A stretch of DNA of 64,000 nt, taken from positions 15,073 to 79,072 of the forward strand of contig JAXHVQ010000009.1 of the NCBI GenBank assembly GCA_034189065.1, in the 5' to 3' direction. The position numbers were made by a program, and so were the translations under genes. Below are positions 34,278-42,939 of the stretch, one piece after another. Positions within the stretch are counted from its first letter, which is position 1. Every line of letters begins with the position of its first letter. The DNA is from FACHB-1406 sp034189065. GTDB lineage: Bacteria > Cyanobacteriota > Cyanobacteriia > Cyanobacteriales > Spirulinaceae. The notes below the pieces were generated by a model. That model was not told where the DNA came from and ran no database searches. It was given only the letters and a program-made list of their open reading frames with translations.

Positions 34278-35804
34278 ATGAAAAATATACCCGCTAAATT
34301 ACCGCCTGTGAAAACGAAACCTCGTTCCAAAACCAATCTCTTATTTGAACGCTTTATGGCAACGCTGACAGTTGTCAACTATCTGTTAGTGCTATTCGAC
34401 TTAACTTATATTCCTTTGCGCGACTTTTGGCTGCAAGGACGAGCTCAGTTCTTCGTCAAACTGGGAACCTTTGAGCGCGAATTTCCCGACGAGCCCATTG
34501 TCTTACCCCGTCCTCCCTTCACTATGTGGTACGACTGGGTAAAGGGAATCGAACCCCACCGAGATACTGCTGCTTATTTAAAACAAGTCAATGAACTCGA
34601 TAGCGAAATTGCTGGAACTCAACTCCAATCGCCAGAAATCCAAGCTATTTTAGCCAATTTGCGCAGTAGAAGCGATGAAATGATTGAGACTAATCCCTTC
34701 CAAATTGCCAATAAAACAGGAACATTGGAAAAAATCAAAAATAGAATGCGCAGGCACGTTTTTGGGGACGAGGATACTTCCTCGAAAGAAGCATTTCGTC
34801 AATTTTGGAGTTTAGAAAACTTAAATAGCGGTCGCTACCAACAAGAGTTAGACTTTTTCGACCAAGAAATTCGACCCCTCATCGCTACGAATTATTACCG
34901 TCCAGTGGGGGAAAATGGCGAACCCGTCGATAATTTCGGTTTGCTCGACTCTCCCTTTTTCTTGATTTTTGCCTTAGAGTTTGTGGCACGGACATGGGCA
35001 ATCAGTCGCCGCCATACGGGAGTCAGTTGGTTCGATGCGATGACTTGGCGCTGGTACGATATTTTCTTACTGTTGCCGGTTTTGCGCTGGCTGCGCATTA
35101 TTCCCGTTGTCATTCGCTTGAACCAGGCGCGCTTAATCGATCTCCACAAAATTCAACGGCAAGCGAGTCAGGGGTTTGTAGCGGGAATTGCTGAGGATGT
35201 GACGGAGGTGGTGGTGGTGAATGTTCTCAACCAAGTGCAAGCTTCTATTCGCGAGGGCGAAATTGCTAAGTTGTTAGCGCAAGGAACTCAGAAAGCGTAT
35301 ATCGATCTTAACGATGTTAATGAAACGGCAGAAATTTTTAAGTTGTTGGTGAATACGCTGGTTTATCAAGTGATGCCAACGATTAAGCCCGACGTAGAGG
35401 CGCTGTTGCGTTACAGCATCGAAAAGGCTGTAGTACAAACTCCAGTGTATCAGAGCGCGAAGTTTGTTCCGGGTTTGGAGCAGTTGGAGCAAAATTTGAC
35501 GAAGCAGTTGGTCGAGAATTTATACGATGGGGTGCATGAGGTCTTGAAAGGGTTGACTCAAAGCGATCCTCAGTTTGACGCACTATTGCAACGCTTGACG
35601 GACAATTTAGTTAGTTCTTTGGGCTCGGAGGTGCAAGCGCAACAAAGTCTCAATCGCTTAGAATATTTGCTGACGGCGTTAATTGAGGAGGTGAAGGTCA
35701 ATTACGTTCAGCGCCTATCCCAGGAGGATGTCGAACAACTCCTCGATCAAACTCGCCGGTTGCGAGAAACGGCGCGATCGCAACCGCCTAAACTTCTGAG
35801 TTAG
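34278..35804 (+). CDS. Uncharacterised membrane protein (508 aa)
   Basis: This is a 508-residue protein with at least four hydrophobic spans: FMATLTVVNYLLVLFDLTYI near 26-45, LLDSPFFLIFALEFVARTWAI near 215-235, WYDIFLLLPVLRWLRIIPVVIRL near 255-277, plus shorter ones. The middle pair (ALEFVARTW and LPVLRWLRIIPVVIRLNQAR) recalls the voltage-sensor-like S3-S4 pattern of ion-channel-type proteins, with spaced Arg, but no pore motif is seen. The C-terminal 220 residues are helical and soluble, with repeated LLxxLTxxL-type patterns. I know of no function. The start ATG follows ATGACGA heptamers. Confidence 0.7.
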   Translation: MKNIPAKLPPVKTKPRSKTNLLFERFMATLTVVNYLLVLFDLTYIPLRDFWLQGRAQFFVKLGTFEREFPDEPIVLPRPPFTMWYDWVKGIEPHRDTAAYLKQVNELDSEIAGTQLQSPEIQAILANLRSRSDEMIETNPFQIANKTGTLEKIKNRMRRHVFGDEDTSSKEAFRQFWSLENLNSGRYQQELDFFDQEIRPLIATNYYRPVGENGEPVDNFGLLDSPFFLIFALEFVARTWAISRRHTGVSWFDAMTWRWYDIFLLLPVLRWLRIIPVVIRLNQARLIDLHKIQRQASQGFVAGIAEDVTEVVVVNVLNQVQASIREGEIAKLLAQGTQKAYIDLNDVNETAEIFKLLVNTLVYQVMPTIKPDVEALLRYSIEKAVVQTPVYQSAKFVPGLEQLEQNLTKQLVENLYDGVHEVLKGLTQSDPQFDALLQRLTDNLVSSLGSEVQAQQSLNRLEYLLTALIEEVKVNYVQRLSQEDVEQLLDQTRRLRETARSQPPKLLS

Positions 35805-35869
35805 TTATTTGTTATTAGTCATTGGTCATTGGTTCTTTGTTGTTAGCGCTTAATATGAAATACAATTCC

Positions 35870-35922
35870 CCCCTGCATCCCCTGCATCCCCTGCATCCCC
35901 TGCATCCCCTGCTCCCCTGCTC
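35870..35922. repeat. CCCCTGCATC decamer array
   Basis: Four CCCTGCATCC units and two degenerate ones. The complementary unit occurs at 29848-29876, and CCCCTGCTTC units at 51200-51245. Confidence 0.85.
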
Positions 35923-35957
35923 ATCACAACACTATGCTATATTCAGCAGGCCTTATA

Positions 35958-36153
35958 TAAAGTTGTCACTCCCCTGGTCGAGGCGCTACAATGAGCGGAA
36001 GCAGTAGCACCTCGACCCGAGCGATGGGCTTGACTTAGGGACAAAAACGTGCCTTCAACAAGACCCAAAGCAACAGGCAAAGCGCCCGAGGGAAAGTGCA
36101 TGACTGCGAAACATCACGCCAAGAGAAGGAAGTGGGTGTAGCCCGCTTTTTTT
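35958..36153 (+). ncRNA. Candidate structured small RNA
   Basis: A 14-bp stem with one mismatch (GGTCGAGGCGCTAC 35976-35989 against 36004-36017) caps a 14-base loop. It is followed by a G/A-rich middle and a terminal stem GTGGG/CCCGC (36132-36146) with seven T (36147-36153). There is no coding frame. The 5' end is a guess. It does not match 6S, tmRNA, SRP or RNase P RNA signatures that I know. Confidence 0.35.
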
Positions 36154-36168
36154 GTTGCATAAACGTTG

Positions 36169-36512
36169 TTTTTGACATCCTCACCGCCGTAAACGGACGG
36201 CGATTCCCAAACCTCACGATTTGAGTTTCTGCTTCACTCACCGTTGCATACCATAGTTCAACTATGTACTGTCTTACACAAAGTCCACAGACTTTCAACC
36301 CATTGCAGAGTCCCGATTCCGCAAGCCCTGCGGTACGGTGCCTCAAAAAGACTTATACTTGCTGCTTGGATATTTTACCCGTACAAGCTTTCCTGCACGG
36401 AACCTCATATATCCAGTTTTCAAGGTACGATTCCCGACTGCTTGGTTTTTGCTTTCGGGACTTATACATTTTAGCAAAAATTAAAGCCGTCCTCAAAGGA
36501 CGGGGTTTCAGA
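36169..36512. mobile_element. Transposase-less IS200/IS605-derived element (PATE-like)
   Basis: The left part GACATCCTCACCGCCGTAAA with hairpin CGCCGT/ACGGCG (36185-36202) and the right part with hairpin CCGTCCT/AGGACGG (36487-36503), then GGTTTCAGACCC, look like the subterminal hairpins of IS605-group elements. About 280 noncoding bases lie between. It sits immediately upstream of rimP. Confidence 0.5.
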
Positions 36513-36526
36513 CCCAGGAGATTTCG

Positions 36527-36988
36527 ATGAGTCACCCCCTCATCCCCCAAATCCTCGAACTAGCAGCCCCCATCGCCCAACGATTGGGTTTAGAAGTTGT
36601 TGGGGCCGTTTTCCAGACGAATAAAAAGCCTCCCGTACTGCGAGTGGACGTGCGCAACCTCAAAACAGACACGGGACTAGACGACTGCGAAAAGATGAGT
36701 CGCGCCCTCGAAGAGGAGTTAGACGCAGCGCAATCGATCCCAGATTCGTACATTTTAGAAGTATCGAGTCCCGGTATTTCCCGACAACTCGCCACAGACC
36801 GAGAGTTTATCGCATTCAAAGGGTTTAGCGTCCTCGTGAAAACCTACAGTCCCTACGAAGGACAAAAAGAGTGGCGCGGCAACCTGCAAGGACGAGACGG
36901 ACAAGCGGTGTATCTCAATCAAAAAGGACGCGCGATCGCGATTCCTCGCTCGGCGATCGCGATCGTTCAACTGGATGAAGCCCCCTGA
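36527..36988 (+). CDS. rimP: Ribosome maturation factor RimP
   Basis: This 153-residue protein is needed for late 30S subunit assembly. Family blocks are GLEVVGAVFQTNKKPPVLRVDV, the TDTGLDDCEKMSRALEEELD helix, YILEVSSPGISRQL and the C-terminal SH3-like part with SAIAIVQLDEAP. Length is normal. The AGGAG ribosome site (36515-36519) lies just outside or at the edge of the mobile-element remnant. It is first gene of the conserved rimP-nusA-ylxR-infB operon. Confidence 0.95.
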   Translation: MSHPLIPQILELAAPIAQRLGLEVVGAVFQTNKKPPVLRVDVRNLKTDTGLDDCEKMSRALEEELDAAQSIPDSYILEVSSPGISRQLATDREFIAFKGFSVLVKTYSPYEGQKEWRGNLQGRDGQAVYLNQKGRAIAIPRSAIAIVQLDEAP

Positions 36989-37082
36989 AACACTGCCGAC
37001 CTTGCGGCAAGTGAGGGTTAGGAACGAGAAGCGAGCAGGACTGTCATTCAAATTTTATTCAAACATTAGGAGATAAGTATCG

Positions 37083-38354
37083 ATGTCTTTGGTTACTTTG
37101 CCCGGTTTAAGAGACATGATCGAAGAGATCGGTAAAGGTCACAATTTGCCCAAATCAGCGGTACAAGAAGCCCTGCGAGAGGCACTTCTGAAAGGCTACG
37201 AGCGCTATCGTCGCTCTCAACAATCTCAACAGCTTAGCAACCGCCAACCGTTTAGCGAAGACTACTTTGAAAACTTTGAGGTGGAACTCGATGTAGAAGA
37301 AGAAGGATTTCGCATCCTCTCCAAAAAACTCATTGTCGAAGAAATCGACAACACCGACCACCACATCGCTCTGAAAGATGTACAGGAGGTCACCTCCGAA
37401 GCGCAGTTGGGCGACTCGGTGATTTTAGATGTCACCCCAGATCAAAAAGAATTTGGTCGCATGGCTGCCATTCAAACCAAACAAGTGTTATTGCAAAAAC
37501 TCCGCGACCAACAACGTAAGATTATTCAAGAGCAGTTTAAAGATTTAGAAGGAACGGTTTTGCAAGCTCGGGTGTTGCGCTTTGAACGGCAGTCAATCGT
37601 GATGGCTGTCAGCAGCGGTTTCGGTCAGCCCGAAGTCGAAGCCGAACTGCCCAAGCGCGAACAACTCCCCAACGATAACTATCGCGTCAGCGCCACCTTC
37701 AAGGTCTTCTTGAAAAAAGTACGCGACGGTCTCAGTCGCGGCCCCCAACTAATCGTCTCCCGGGCGGCTGCCGGGTTAGTGGTATACCTCTTTGCCAACG
37801 AAGTGCCAGAAATCGAAGATGAAGTCGTGCGCATCGTCGCCGTCGCCCGCGAAGCCAACCCCCCCTCCCGTCATGTCGGCCCGCGAACCAAAATTGCCGT
37901 CGATACCCTAGAGCGCGATGTCGATCCGGTAGGAGCCTGCATCGGAGCGCGGGGATCGCGCATTCAAGCAGTGGTCAACGAACTGCGAGGCGAAAAAATC
38001 GATGCCATTCGCTGGTCGCCCGACCCGGCGAGTTATATCGCCAACGCCCTCAGTCCGGCACAGGTCGATCGCGTGATGCTGGTCGAACCCGAAGAACATC
38101 AAGCCTTAGTTCTCGTCCCGGAAAATCAACTCAGCCTAGCCATTGGCAAAGAAGGTCAAAACGTTCGCCTCGCCGCCCGTTTGACGGGGTGGAAAATCGA
38201 CATTAAAGACAGCGCCAAGTATGAAGAACCCGAACTCGAGCCGGAACCCGTAGCCGTCGAACCCGTCAGTGAAGTAGAATTGGAGGAGGAAGGCGAAATT
38301 CCCGAAGCTCTAGAATCCGAACCCGCCGTCGAATCGCAAGAATTCGAGGCGTGA
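37083..38354 (+). CDS. nusA: Transcription termination/antitermination factor NusA
   Basis: This is a 423-residue RNA polymerase-binding factor. Domain order: N-terminal polymerase-binding domain (LPGLRDMIEEIGKGHNLPKSAVQEALREALL), S1 RNA-binding domain (about 130-200), two KH domains (REANPPSRHVGPRTKIAV, DPVGACIGARGSRIQAVVNELRGEKIDAIRW; then LVVPENQ-like VLVPENQLSLAIGKEGQNVRLAARLTGW), then an acidic tail. It lacks the extra C-terminal repeats of E. coli NusA, as usual in cyanobacteria. An AGGAG site precedes the ATG. Second gene of the operon. Confidence 0.97.
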   Translation: MSLVTLPGLRDMIEEIGKGHNLPKSAVQEALREALLKGYERYRRSQQSQQLSNRQPFSEDYFENFEVELDVEEEGFRILSKKLIVEEIDNTDHHIALKDVQEVTSEAQLGDSVILDVTPDQKEFGRMAAIQTKQVLLQKLRDQQRKIIQEQFKDLEGTVLQARVLRFERQSIVMAVSSGFGQPEVEAELPKREQLPNDNYRVSATFKVFLKKVRDGLSRGPQLIVSRAAAGLVVYLFANEVPEIEDEVVRIVAVAREANPPSRHVGPRTKIAVDTLERDVDPVGACIGARGSRIQAVVNELRGEKIDAIRWSPDPASYIANALSPAQVDRVMLVEPEEHQALVLVPENQLSLAIGKEGQNVRLAARLTGWKIDIKDSAKYEEPELEPEPVAVEPVSEVELEEEGEIPEALESEPAVESQEFEA

Positions 38355-38405
38355 TCCCCTCCGTCGCCAACGCCAAATGTCGCCCGCGCGCGATCGCAAA
38401 AACTC

Positions 38406-38687
38406 ATGAAGCCCAACTATCGACGGTGCATCAGTTGCCGCAAAGTCGCTCCCAAAGAAAACTTTTGGCGAATTGTGAGAGATTCCTCATCGAAAACGGT
38501 ACAATTAGATCGGGGAATGGGTCGCTCTGCCTACTTATGTCCGACCGACTGCTGCCTCAAAGCCGCCCAACACAAAAATCGCTTGGGGCGCTCGCTCAAG
38601 GCTCCAATTCCCGAAGAAATTTATCTTTCCTTGCGATCGCGCCGGAACCTCCTGCCTCCAACTTGCCCAACTTTGGCAAAAAATTGA
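38406..38687 (+). CDS. ylxR: YlxR/RnpM-family RNA-binding protein
   Basis: This is a 93-residue basic protein with the DUF448 signature: NYRRCISCRKVAPKENFWRIVR, GMGRSAYLCPTDCCLKAA and a basic C-terminus. It binds RNA and has been linked to RNase P regulation in Bacillus (RnpM). The fixed position between nusA and infB supports the call. The last 15 residues (LLPPTCPTLAKN) look like a lineage-specific tail. The gap to nusA is 51 bases. Confidence 0.92.
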   Translation: MKPNYRRCISCRKVAPKENFWRIVRDSSSKTVQLDRGMGRSAYLCPTDCCLKAAQHKNRLGRSLKAPIPEEIYLSLRSRRNLLPPTCPTLAKN

Positions 38688-38867
38688 ACCTCAAACCCAC
38701 AGTTTTAGAGGTAAACTGGTAAGCACAGCGCGCCTCTTCCCTTAAACTCTCAACACTCCCAACCCACAAAAAAATCTTCAAACAATTTAAATCGCACAAT
38801 ATCAACCATCGAACTCACCTCCAAACAGCGAGAAAAACCATTAGGTCAACAAAACGGGGCATACTGG

Positions 38868-41800
38868 ATGAACACAGGAAAAACAAGAATTTACGAGCTA
38901 TCTAAAGAATTGAATAGAGACAACAAAGATATCTTAGAAATTTGCGAGCGGCTTAACATTTCCGTTAAAAGCCACAGTAGCACCATTGACGAGGCTCAAG
39001 TCGAGCGTATTCGTACGGAGGCCCAACGCTATCCCCAAAAAAGCGTCGGCAGTGTCGCGACCCGCTCGGGGGAGAGCGATCGTACTCTGAGACCCCAGCC
39101 CCCCCGAGAACCGCGAAAACCCCAGATTCGAGAAATTTTGAAATCCCACGTTCCCAGCGCTCCCCAAGCGCCATCATCTGTCTCTGCCAACACGCCAACC
39201 CCAGCAGGCGGGCCGCGTCCGCCGAGCAAACCGAGCAAACCGGTTCGCCTCGAGGCAGCTTCGGCTGATGAAGAGGCTCCCGTCCAAGAGGAGCCCCCAC
39301 GCGAAACCCTAGAGGAGACCGGCAGCGCCCCAGTCCCCCCGACCCCAAGTGAAACCCCAGAGTCGGCAGTTGCTCCATCCGAACCCCCAGAGAAACCCCT
39401 CCAATTGCTCTCGCCACCATCGAGACAGTCGGTTCGCGAAGTGGCCAAAGCAGAGACAGCCGTAGAAAAACCCATCCTCAACAAACCGAAAAAGAAAGAT
39501 AAATCGCAACCCTCCGAGCCCAGCACATCATCGGTTCAAGGAACCCGAACGCCAGCGAGCGCACCCGCTTCCCCCGAAAAATCAGCAAGTAAAGGCAGCT
39601 CTAACTCGCCAAAAACTCAACTCGCTGAAAAACCCAGACCCCCGCGTCCGCCCCGCTCTCCAGCAGTAGCAGAAGTCGCCTTAGATGCGCCAACCGTCCC
39701 CTCGTCCGATGACGACCTCGAAGAAGATACCCTCCTCGACGGGAAAGCGTCTGAAAAACCCAAACTTAAGCGTCCTACGCCCCCGCGCGTCCTCAAGCGC
39801 GACCTCGAATGGGAAGACGACGAAGAAGGTGCAGAAAGCAAAAGCAAAGCAGGCAAAGTCGGCAAACTGTCCGGGAAAGGCAAGCGTCGCAGTGCCTTGC
39901 TCGAAGACGAAGAAGAAGACTTAAACGAACTGCAAGAACATCTCACTCCCACAACGGCGGTCAGCATCTCCATTGCGCGGCCGCCTAAACCCGCATCTAT
40001 GTCTGGGGGGGCAACCTCCACAGCGAGCAATACCAGGCGCACGAAAAAACCCATTGCCAAGAGCGATAGCAGTCAAAGTCGTTCCAGCAGCAGAGGAGAA
40101 CGGCAAAAAGCTCAAAAAGCTGTCGCGGTTCTGCCCGAGCGGGTGGTGCTGCCAGAAAACTTAACCGTTCGGGAATTGGCAGAGCGGCTGAATATCTCAG
40201 AAACCGACGTCATTACTAAGCTCTTCTTGAAAGGCATGGCTGTTAATATCACCCAAACCCTCGACCGGGAAACAGCAACCTTGATCGCCGACGAACTGGG
40301 CGTGACCGTCGAAACCGTTAGAGAAAGAGCGGCAGCAGCCAAAACGGAAATGCTCGAAGAGCGAGATCTCGAAAGCCTCCAGCGCCGTCCGCCCGTTGTC
40401 ACGATTATGGGCCACGTTGACCACGGTAAAACCACGCTCCTCGACTCCATCCGCAAAACCAAAGTCGCCCAAGGCGAAGCAGGTGGGATTACCCAGCACA
40501 TCGGAGCGTACCACGTTGATGTCGAACACGAGGACAGCACCGAACAGGTGGTATTTTTGGATACGCCCGGTCACGAAGCGTTTACCGCCATGCGCGCGCG
40601 CGGAGCCCGCGTCACCGACATTGCCATTTTGGTCGTGGCAGCCGACGATGGCGTTCAACCCCAGACGCGAGAAGCCATCAGCCACGCGAGGGCCGCAGAG
40701 GTGCCGATTATTGTCGCCATCAACAAGGTCGATAAACCCGAAGCCAACCCAGAGCGCATCATGCAAGAGTTGACCGAACTCGAGCTGATCCCCGAAGAGT
40801 GGGGCGGCGAAACCATTATGGCTCCGGTCAGCGCCCTCACCGGAGAAAACCTCGATACGCTGCTGGAGATGATTTTGTTGGTGGCTGAAGTCGAACAACT
40901 GGAGGCCAACCCCGATCGCGCAGCCAAGGGAACGGTGGTCGAAGCCCACTTAGATAAAGCCAAAGGCCCCGTGGCTACGTTGCTCGTGCAAAATGGAACA
41001 TTGCGCGTCGGCGATACCCTCGTTGCCGGTTCCACCTACGGCAAGCTGCGAGCGATGATCGACGATCGCGGCGAGCGAGTTGAAGAAGCCAGCCCCTCGT
41101 TTGCCGTCGAAATTCTGGGTCTCAACGACGTGCCAGGAGCAGGCGACGAGTTTGAAGTATTTGAAGGCGAGAAGCAAGCCCGAGAGGTTGCCGAAAAACG
41201 AGCCGAAACCGAGCGAGAAACTCGCCTAACGACAATGGCTTCAGGGCGCGTCACCTTGAGCAGCCTGTCGGCTCAAGCTCAAGAAGGCACGTTAAAAGAG
41301 TTGAACTTGATTATCAAAGCCGACGTACAAGGGTCGGTAGAGGCGATTTTAGGCTCCCTCCAACAACTCCCCCAAGACGAAGTCCAAGTTTGCATCTTGC
41401 TTGCCGCTCCGGGGGAAGTGACAGAAACCGACGTAGACTTTGCCGCCGCCAGCCGCGCTGTGGTTATCGGGTTTAATACCACTTTAGCGTCCGGCGCGCG
41501 TCAAGCTGCCGAACGCGCGGGGGTAGATATTCGCGAGTACAGCATTATTTACAACCTCCTCGACGAAATCCAAGGGGCAATGGAAGGGCTGCTCGACCCG
41601 GAAGAAGTGGAAGAATATCTGGGAACGGCCCAGGTTCGCCAAGTCTTCCCCGTAGGCAAAGGCGCAGTGGCAGGCTGTTACGTCCAGGAGGGTCGAATTG
41701 TGCGCAACCGCCGCCTCCGCGTCCGTCGCGGCAGCGAAGTGGTGTTTGAGGGAACTTTAGATTCTCTCAAGCGCGAGAAGGAAAACGTGCCGGAAGTGAA

Positions 41801-41912
41801 AGCCGGATTTGAATGCGGGATCGGCGTGGCGAAGTTCAACGACTGGAAAGAAGGCGACTCGATTGAGGTCTATCAAATGATTCTCAAGCGTCGCACCCTA
41901 TCGCAAAATTAA
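38868..41912 (+). CDS. infB: Translation initiation factor IF-2
   Basis: This 1014-residue GTPase places initiator tRNA on the ribosome. The N-terminal IF2_N domain (RIYELSKELNRDNKDILEICERLNI) is followed by a very long Pro/Ser/Lys/Glu-rich linker (about 60-410), typical of cyanobacterial IF-2. A second IF2_N-like domain comes next (ENLTVRELAERLNISETDVITKLF). The G domain has GHVDHGKTT at 515-523, DTPGHEAFT and NKVDKPEANPERI, followed by domains II-IV. Last of the rimP-nusA-ylxR-infB set; the next gene follows after 35 bases. Confidence 0.97.
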   Translation: MNTGKTRIYELSKELNRDNKDILEICERLNISVKSHSSTIDEAQVERIRTEAQRYPQKSVGSVATRSGESDRTLRPQPPREPRKPQIREILKSHVPSAPQAPSSVSANTPTPAGGPRPPSKPSKPVRLEAASADEEAPVQEEPPRETLEETGSAPVPPTPSETPESAVAPSEPPEKPLQLLSPPSRQSVREVAKAETAVEKPILNKPKKKDKSQPSEPSTSSVQGTRTPASAPASPEKSASKGSSNSPKTQLAEKPRPPRPPRSPAVAEVALDAPTVPSSDDDLEEDTLLDGKASEKPKLKRPTPPRVLKRDLEWEDDEEGAESKSKAGKVGKLSGKGKRRSALLEDEEEDLNELQEHLTPTTAVSISIARPPKPASMSGGATSTASNTRRTKKPIAKSDSSQSRSSSRGERQKAQKAVAVLPERVVLPENLTVRELAERLNISETDVITKLFLKGMAVNITQTLDRETATLIADELGVTVETVRERAAAAKTEMLEERDLESLQRRPPVVTIMGHVDHGKTTLLDSIRKTKVAQGEAGGITQHIGAYHVDVEHEDSTEQVVFLDTPGHEAFTAMRARGARVTDIAILVVAADDGVQPQTREAISHARAAEVPIIVAINKVDKPEANPERIMQELTELELIPEEWGGETIMAPVSALTGENLDTLLEMILLVAEVEQLEANPDRAAKGTVVEAHLDKAKGPVATLLVQNGTLRVGDTLVAGSTYGKLRAMIDDRGERVEEASPSFAVEILGLNDVPGAGDEFEVFEGEKQAREVAEKRAETERETRLTTMASGRVTLSSLSAQAQEGTLKELNLIIKADVQGSVEAILGSLQQLPQDEVQVCILLAAPGEVTETDVDFAAASRAVVIGFNTTLASGARQAAERAGVDIREYSIIYNLLDEIQGAMEGLLDPEEVEEYLGTAQVRQVFPVGKGAVAGCYVQEGRIVRNRRLRVRRGSEVVFEGTLDSLKREKENVPEVKAGFECGIGVAKFNDWKEGDSIEVYQMILKRRTLSQN

Positions 41913-41947
41913 AGAAAGAGAGCGCCCTTGGAGCGTTCTAACGTTCG

Positions 41948-42538
41948 ATGTCTTTTCGTTGGGAACCCTTTTTGTGGATTCATTTGACCGGCTTGCTCGT
42001 CCTACCCCTGTGGTTGGAAGGCGTTTGGCTGGGAGTGGCACTGGCAGGAGAGCTGTTGCCATTGGGTGCGGAGTTTGCCCTCATCGCGGTGGCGGGGATC
42101 GTTCCAGTATTGTGGATGCAACTTCGTCGTCCCTTTGATATTTTTAGCTTGTTGCTGGTTGCGATCGCGCCCCAGCAACTCAATCCCCAACAACGTCGCC
42201 TCCTCGCCCTTTTTAAAACGCCGACTAATCGCCTTTTAAGCCTTTTGGCGGCAGTCGTTCTATTGGGAGTTCTCTGGGAGGTGTTTCAACTCGCTCCCTT
42301 AGCAGCGACAGCAGCCGCAGTTCTTCCTCAATGGCGGCTATTGGGACTGTTGTTGGCGATGCTGTCCTTTGGGGCGAGCAACCTATTTTTGCAAGTTCCC
42401 GTCAGCGTGGCGGGCGTATTGTTACAAAGCGATCGCGTTTTTGAAGCGACTCAACCGTTGGAGGTGGAGGAGATCGCGCGGGACTTTACGATTGCGGGGT
42501 TTCGGGTGAGGCGAATTTTGCCCTGGATTGGAGATTAA
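41948..42538 (+). CDS. Membrane protein downstream of infB
   Basis: This 196-residue integral membrane protein has about five hydrophobic segments (LWIHLTGLLVLPLWLEGVWLGVALA, FALIAVAGIVPVLWM, LLSLLAAVVLLGVLWEVF, WRLLGLLLAMLSFGASNLFLQVPVSVA). It ends in a short soluble tail with VEEIARDFTIAGFRVRRILPWI. It resembles the cyanobacterial family annotated as low-complexity tail membrane proteins, often found next to infB, but the low-complexity tail is absent here. Function unknown. The 35-base gap suggests it belongs to the rimP-infB transcript. Confidence 0.75.
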   Translation: MSFRWEPFLWIHLTGLLVLPLWLEGVWLGVALAGELLPLGAEFALIAVAGIVPVLWMQLRRPFDIFSLLLVAIAPQQLNPQQRRLLALFKTPTNRLLSLLAAVVLLGVLWEVFQLAPLAATAAAVLPQWRLLGLLLAMLSFGASNLFLQVPVSVAGVLLQSDRVFEATQPLEVEEIARDFTIAGFRVRRILPWIGD

Positions 42539-42733
42539 TTGAATCGACAATTTTTGAACTCCCCTCTCCCGATTTGGGAAGGCGAAGGGAGTCAATTTGC
42601 AACAGAGCTTACATTCTGTTATCGAAAATTAGGCTATGTTAAGAATAAGCATTAGCCCGCTCCCGTCCAGCGATTCCCAGTGCAAACTCAATGGGATTTG
42701 AATAAAAATTAAGCTCATCTTTGGAGGTGAATT

Positions 42734-42931
42734 ATGCCGATTCCAGCCCAACCCCCTGCGACAGACTGCGACCCTGAAGTTTGGGATAGTTTGAAGCGCG
42801 CGATCGCGTCGAGTTCCGGTTTCCAACGCTGGCAACTCGAACAGCAGCTACAGAGTTGCGAACCGTCCTCGAATTTAGACTCCCAAATTCGCAATTATTT
42901 GCGAGAAACCCTAGAAACGTTAGCTTATTAA
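42734..42931 (+). CDS. Small conserved hypothetical protein (65 aa)
   Basis: This 65-residue soluble protein has a strong GGAGGTG ribosome site 6 bases before the ATG. The N-terminus is Pro-rich (MPIPAQPPATDCDPEVWDSLK) and the rest helical (FQRWQLEQQLQSCEPSSNLDSQIRNYLRETLETLAY). I do not recognise a named domain; the layout looks like the many short cyanobacteria-specific proteins. It is convergent with the DUF1400 gene, 8 bases away. Confidence 0.7.
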   Translation: MPIPAQPPATDCDPEVWDSLKRAIASSSGFQRWQLEQQLQSCEPSSNLDSQIRNYLRETLETLAY

Positions 42932-42939
42932 GCGAGTTT

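Larger units (their letters stand above)
35923..36526. other. Noncoding region before rimP: candidate RNA plus mobile-element remnant
   Basis: No protein gene is supported in about 600 bases. The left half folds into strong hairpins and ends in a terminator-like stem with T7. The right half has ends typical of transposase-less IS200/IS605-derived elements. Confidence 0.6.

Noticed and set aside
35870..35922. Possible CRISPR array from decamer repeats
   Set aside because: Units are 10 bases with no spacers; they are tandem minisatellites.
36090..36146. GAGGGAAAGTGC...GAAACAT...CGCC recalls part of bacterial RNase P RNA
   Set aside because: The other conserved RNase P blocks (GAGGAAAGTCC start, ACAGAA/pairing partners) are missing and the segment is far too short.
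38934..40115. Several long open frames opposite infB
   Set aside because: They are antisense shadows of the Pro/Ser-rich IF-2 linker with no ribosome sites or recognisable domains.
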